In this document: piece by piece, positions 60,115-64,000 of the stretch
How positions within the stretch are numbered: position 1 is the stretch's first letter
Layout: each line of letters begins with the position of its first letter
NCBI GenBank assembly: GCA_021613535.1
Contig: CP075497.1
Coordinates: 3,100,001 to 3,164,000 of the forward strand
DNA from: Adineta vaga
Taxonomy: Eukaryota > Rotifera
Direction of reading: 5' to 3'
Length of the DNA: 64,000 nucleotides
Notes under the pieces: model-generated
Told to the model about the DNA's origin: nothing
Databases searched by the model: none
Seen by the model: the letters and a program-made list of their open reading frames with translations, nothing else
Made by a program: the position numbers and the translations under genes

Positions 60115-60718
60115 TTATTTTTTCATCGAATAAGTTCCGTAAAGTTCATGTTTTTTGTGCCATTCTTCTATACTTCCTTGTGGATAACGTGGATATGCAT
60201 GAATGTTATCACCTGTTGGAATTTCAATATGATTGAGTTTGAAATCTGTCATTATATGATTATATTCATCAGGTTTTGGTAATGGTGTATCAATCGCTGA
60301 TGCAAATGGATAAACCCATTGAGCATACTCATCATTATAAGCCCATAAATACGAAGCACATTCACTACAGAAATGTCGTTTATGATTACTTAATTTTGTA
60401 CTGGATTTTTCATTAGCACCACTTTCCGTATCTGTTAATTTTGCTTGATAAACTTTAACAAATTCTTGACCTTGCTTGATTTTAAATGTCGAATATTCAC
60501 CCATAATATTACAATTGAAAACACCAGCTGTTTTCGTATCCGCATGACAATGGCATATCATATACGGATATGGAGTATCTGCAATGAAAACAACAAACTT
60601 TTGTAATAAATAGATAACCTATATAATAAAAACACCTACATGAATCGACTGAAAATTTTACACGTTGACAATGGCAACTTCCTTCCAGTGTTACTGGTTT
60701 TGATGTCGACGAAGTCAT
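60115..60718 (-). CDS. GFA/CENP-V domain protein
   Basis: Small zinc enzyme-like protein of the glutathione-dependent formaldehyde-activating (GFA) / CENP-V superfamily. Two exons; the small intron falls after VKFSVDS. The first zinc motif is GSCHCQRVKFSV (C-x-C). The second is the ICHCHADTKTAG segment (C-x-C followed by the T-G-G/A region), formed across the intron as SYTPYPYMICHCH. The third is RHFCSECASYLWAY (C-x2-C). The ten-residue tail and WVYPFASAID match the longer fungal/bacterial type rather than vertebrate CENP-V. The predicted role is glutathione adduct or aldehyde metabolism, but substrates of most members are unknown. The gene converges on the hydrolase with a 36-nt gap. Confidence 0.78.
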
Positions 60719-60989
60719 TCCGGAAAAAAGAGTTTCTTTTTCTAAAACATATTGATATATAAGCTCGTATTGTTCTTTTATTAAAATTGAATGCGATATA
60801 TAAATTATTCTATAAACATCCGAGAGATTTCTGTTTTTCTTTTTTGTATATGAAAAATAGAATAAAAATAAAAAGTGCTGAATTGATAGAAAAAGTATAT
60901 GATGATCATTTGAAAAATTGATGTGAATAATTAACATCGACTAGTTTTAAATTATCCATTTGCAACGGAGAACAAGCAATCATGAAATT

Positions 60990-63900
60990 TCACTTTGACG
61001 GTTTTTTCACACTTGACGATCTCTAAAAAAAAGAAACAGACGAAAGAACAATCATTGATTATCGAATCATTTCGATGAGATGGTTTCTTACGATTGTTTG
61101 TGGTCTATTCAAAGGTATGAAATCTTGTCGAGAAAGTAGTTCGTCTGATTGAGAAGGAGGAAGTTTAGATATTGTAGATGATGAATTATCTTCGTTCGGT
61201 AAGAAATCACGAGATCTTCGTTCATCTATGTAAGAAAAAAGGAGTGAATATGGAATAGAATATTTTCTTGATAAGTTTCATCGTACCATGTCTACTGAAC
61301 AGCATTGATGCTCGTTGTTTCTGTTGTTGTTGAAGTTCAGAAAAACGTTTTGGTTGAATTTCAATAGTTGATCGATATTGTACAGAAGTTGTTGTTGATC
61401 GTGCACGCCGTGATGTACCAACCAATCGTTCCTGTACTATAAAAACAAAATGTTATTGAAATATTTCTCTTTTAACAACAAGTTTCTTTTTAGAGAATCT
61501 TCAATATAAATTAAAGCTTAACATTTGATGAAGAAAACATCTTCGTTCGATTTCAATTAAATAAAACTTACATTGTGAAGAGACTCGATTTGTAACAAAA
61601 GCATTCGTATTTTGTCTTGTATCTTCATTTTGACTTAATACTGTAGTTCGACTTCTGTCTACATCTGTTTCATTATCAGTTGTCAATGGATTATTTGTAT
61701 CCTATTTGAAAATCAATAGAAAAATTATATCAAATAGTTAAATTAGATATTTACTTCATCAGCATATGACGATGGTATGCGCGATGGTTGAATCGATGGT
61801 GAGGAAATATTTGTTGTATTGTTTGTTTCATGTTCCGAATCTATATGAATTTAAATCTTAATTTTCTGAATATAATTGAATCTTTCGAGTTATTTTCTAT
61901 TGAAAAAAACTAAATTCAAATCATTGAAATCCAAAAAAACAAACAGTTATTTATGAGGAAAATATAGTATTAATAAACAAAACAATAGCATCTATGCACA
62001 CCTCGATTATATTGGAGTGGAAATAATGCTGAAATATATTGATATTTGAAAAAAAAGAGAAACAGAAATCAACCCCTTAAAGCCTTACTATTGAGTCGAC
62101 GAAGTAAATACGTCGTTGTAAATGCATTTCGAGATTCATTAATCAAGGTTAATTCATGTAGATCAGCTGTTTGACAAGCTGAATAACGAACAGGATCACC
62201 TGAAGATAATCATCAAAGAAAAATTACGACTTTAATGAAATTTTCATCTTTTGTTTTTACACAAATATTAGAATAAACAATTAAAGAAATGTCAAAATAA
62301 AGTGGCGCCACATACACTAATATTTACATATAAATATATCGATTTCTCTCTGACATCTAGCGGCATCATTTCGTAAACTGATCTTTACCTTTATCTGAGA
62401 CTGTTTTCTGAGTTCGTAAGAAAGAAGATGTTAGTAAAAGATCATCCAAAAGTTGTTGATGTACGGATTGTTTTTCTCGATTGTTAGTTGTTATGAGTTT
62501 ATAAACTTCAGTCTAGAATAAGGAGACCAAGCAAGTTACACACAGATTATTAGAGGCGGAGGAGAAGAAAATAAATCTTTTTTAGATAACTTCAAATAGA
62601 ACTCATCCATACCATGAGTAGCTTTGAATATTTGCTAGAAATTCAAATTGCCGAATTTTGGAATAGCATTCTATGTTATTTAATTCATACCTGTGATCGT
62701 CGTGCTCTTTCATCAGCTGTTGCTACGCGATTGTTTGGAACTGATGTCGGTGTTATAGTTGGACAACGACTTGCTCGACTTGTATTATTACTCGTACCTT
62801 CTAATCGAACTGGATCAGTATTACAAGTATGAAGTCGACGAGCTGACATCGAGACTCTTGGTTTACCCATGTCCGTAATCTAACAAAAATAGAGCGAAAT
62901 GTACAATAGATCATCGAAATAAAACAAAGTAGAATTAAAATTAGAAGAAGATAAAGCAAAAGCTTTGAAGCAATAATTAAAGCAATTAGTTTCGCATATT
63001 CCTTAGCAGAACATATCGTAAAAATGTTTAATATATATTAAGTTAAGGAGCAAAGAAAAGAGCAAGTAGTAGTATTATCGATGATTTTGAGTGTATATAT
63101 ATATAATGCAAATATTTTTGTACCAATGGTATTTCAGTGCGTGGAAGTCGTGCATTTAGACAGGCAACACATTTGCAAACGCGATAATTTTGAAGACCAC
63201 GAGCTCGTCTTCTCTTCCGTTGCTTGTTTTCACCTTCCGTCTAGAATTTGTTTTCGATTTTAATTTAATAATAACATAGATTCAAAATCAGAATTGTTCA
63301 TTTTCATTCATATCATCCATCGAAAGAGAAAAACACGAAGAAGAAGACTGACGTACTAAACTTACCTCTGATACGGGTGGATTATTAACTGTAGTTTCTA
63401 ATAAAGCCTTGAAAATATGAAAAAGAGAAAAAGGATGCACAACATAACCTTTGCAAAGTTAAAGTTAGTTTATCATTGGAGATAGTGTGATGAGAATAAG
63501 AAGAATAATGAGAGAAAACTCAGAAGACTAAGAAGGAATAAAGAAGAATTGAAAAACTTACAATATTTGGAAATTGAGAAGTACGAGTTTTGGACACGGT
63601 TAAACCTGTAGATTTATTCTAATTCCAAACATATGTTTAAATAGGATTAGTAAACACGATCAGACAAATTACTTTAAGAGAATTTTCTTTGTCGATTTCA
63701 TCTTTCTTCTTAACTTCTTTAATTGGTTTTGTTGGTGTGACTTTTTTTCTTGTTTTTTTCAATTGAAGCTAACGAAAACAAATGATTTTGAAAGTGAATA
63801 TTATCTAATAAAATGTACTTTTGCTGCTGCAATAACTTCCAAATGTTTCGGTAAACCATCATCAGCTGATGAATCAGATCCATCATCATCACTGAAATTA

Positions 63901-64000
63901 TTGAAAAAAGAAATCATTTTTCTATTCAAACCTTTTTTTTCTTTTATTGTCTACCTTGAATCATCATCGGATGAGAATTGATCCAGATCAATATCTGCTA
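60990..64000 (-). CDS. Unrecognised nuclear-type protein, 5' end off window
   Basis: At least twelve exons on the minus strand; the start lies beyond the right edge. I do not recognise the family. From the N-terminal side in view it has acidic Ser/Asp runs (LDQFSSDDDS, SSDDDGSDSSADDGL). Lysine-rich stretches follow (KKTRKKVTPTKPIKEVKKKD), then a basic cysteine patch (RKRRARGLQNYRVCKCVACL) that could be a small metal site. Further on are a Thr/Arg-rich region (MSARRLHTCNTDPVRLEGTS), a helical segment (LLDDLLLTSSFLRTQK), a repeat of the DPVR theme (DPVRYSACQTADLHELTLIN) and a Gln-rich disordered tail ending VKKPSK. Composition suggests a chromatin- or nucleus-associated protein. Junctions are GT-AG and in phase where I traced them, so it is a real gene. 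Confidence 0.5.

Overview
The window is nuclear DNA of a small, gene-dense invertebrate genome, most likely a bdelloid rotifer (Adineta/Rotaria-like). The signs are a strongly A+T-rich sequence, many GT-AG introns of only about 45-65 nt, short intergenic gaps, a rhodopsin-like GPCR relic of the expanded rotifer type, and splice-acceptor-like TTTYAG signals just upstream of many start codons, as expected where spliced-leader trans-splicing operates. The assignment to rotifers is inference from style and family content. All gene identifications rest on recognising protein motifs by eye, without any search.

Layout. 1-512: a minisatellite end and a broken GPCR. 941-12157 (+): an unrecognised single-exon gene, INTS14, RRP5/PDCD11 (one apparent frame break), and a G-protein gamma subunit with two alternative first exons. 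13784-15852 (+): a secreted serine alpha/beta-hydrolase. 16211-20273 (-): a three-gene cluster of an OB-fold gene, POLE2 (only 12 nt after it) and an unrecognised PWWP/Tudor-like gene. 20884-23061 (-): an IGF2BP-like four-KH protein without RRMs. 25194-27627 (+): a ZC3H11A-like triple CCCH protein. 30825-33243 (+): a BAG3-like co-chaperone. 34345-36446 (+): a nicotinic-type Cys-loop channel subunit.

36723-43640 (-): COX5B, ATG13 and ANKLE2. 44051-46754 (+): a tectonic protein of the ciliary transition zone. 46900-58838 (-): a tight same-strand run TSC1, SRP68, CHMP6, AIG1/ADTRP-like, a catalytically dead intronless ADAM17-like protein, and PSMG1, with gaps of about 115-380 nt. 58974-60078 (+): a chlorophyllase-like hydrolase diverging from TSC1. 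60115-60718 (-): a GFA/CENP-V-type enzyme. 60990-64000 (-): an unrecognised gene running off the window.

Most genes are ordinary housekeeping functions (ribosome and snRNA processing, DNA replication, autophagy/TOR control, ESCRT, protein targeting, cilia, signalling). The observations most worth following are the dead ADAM17-like gene, the paired first exons of the G-gamma gene, the systematic acceptor signals and operon-like gene pairs, the frame break in RRP5, the domain-reduced ANKLE2 and IGF2BP, and a pre-miRNA-sized hairpin at 24225-24294. No tRNA, rRNA, CRISPR or intact transposon was recognised.
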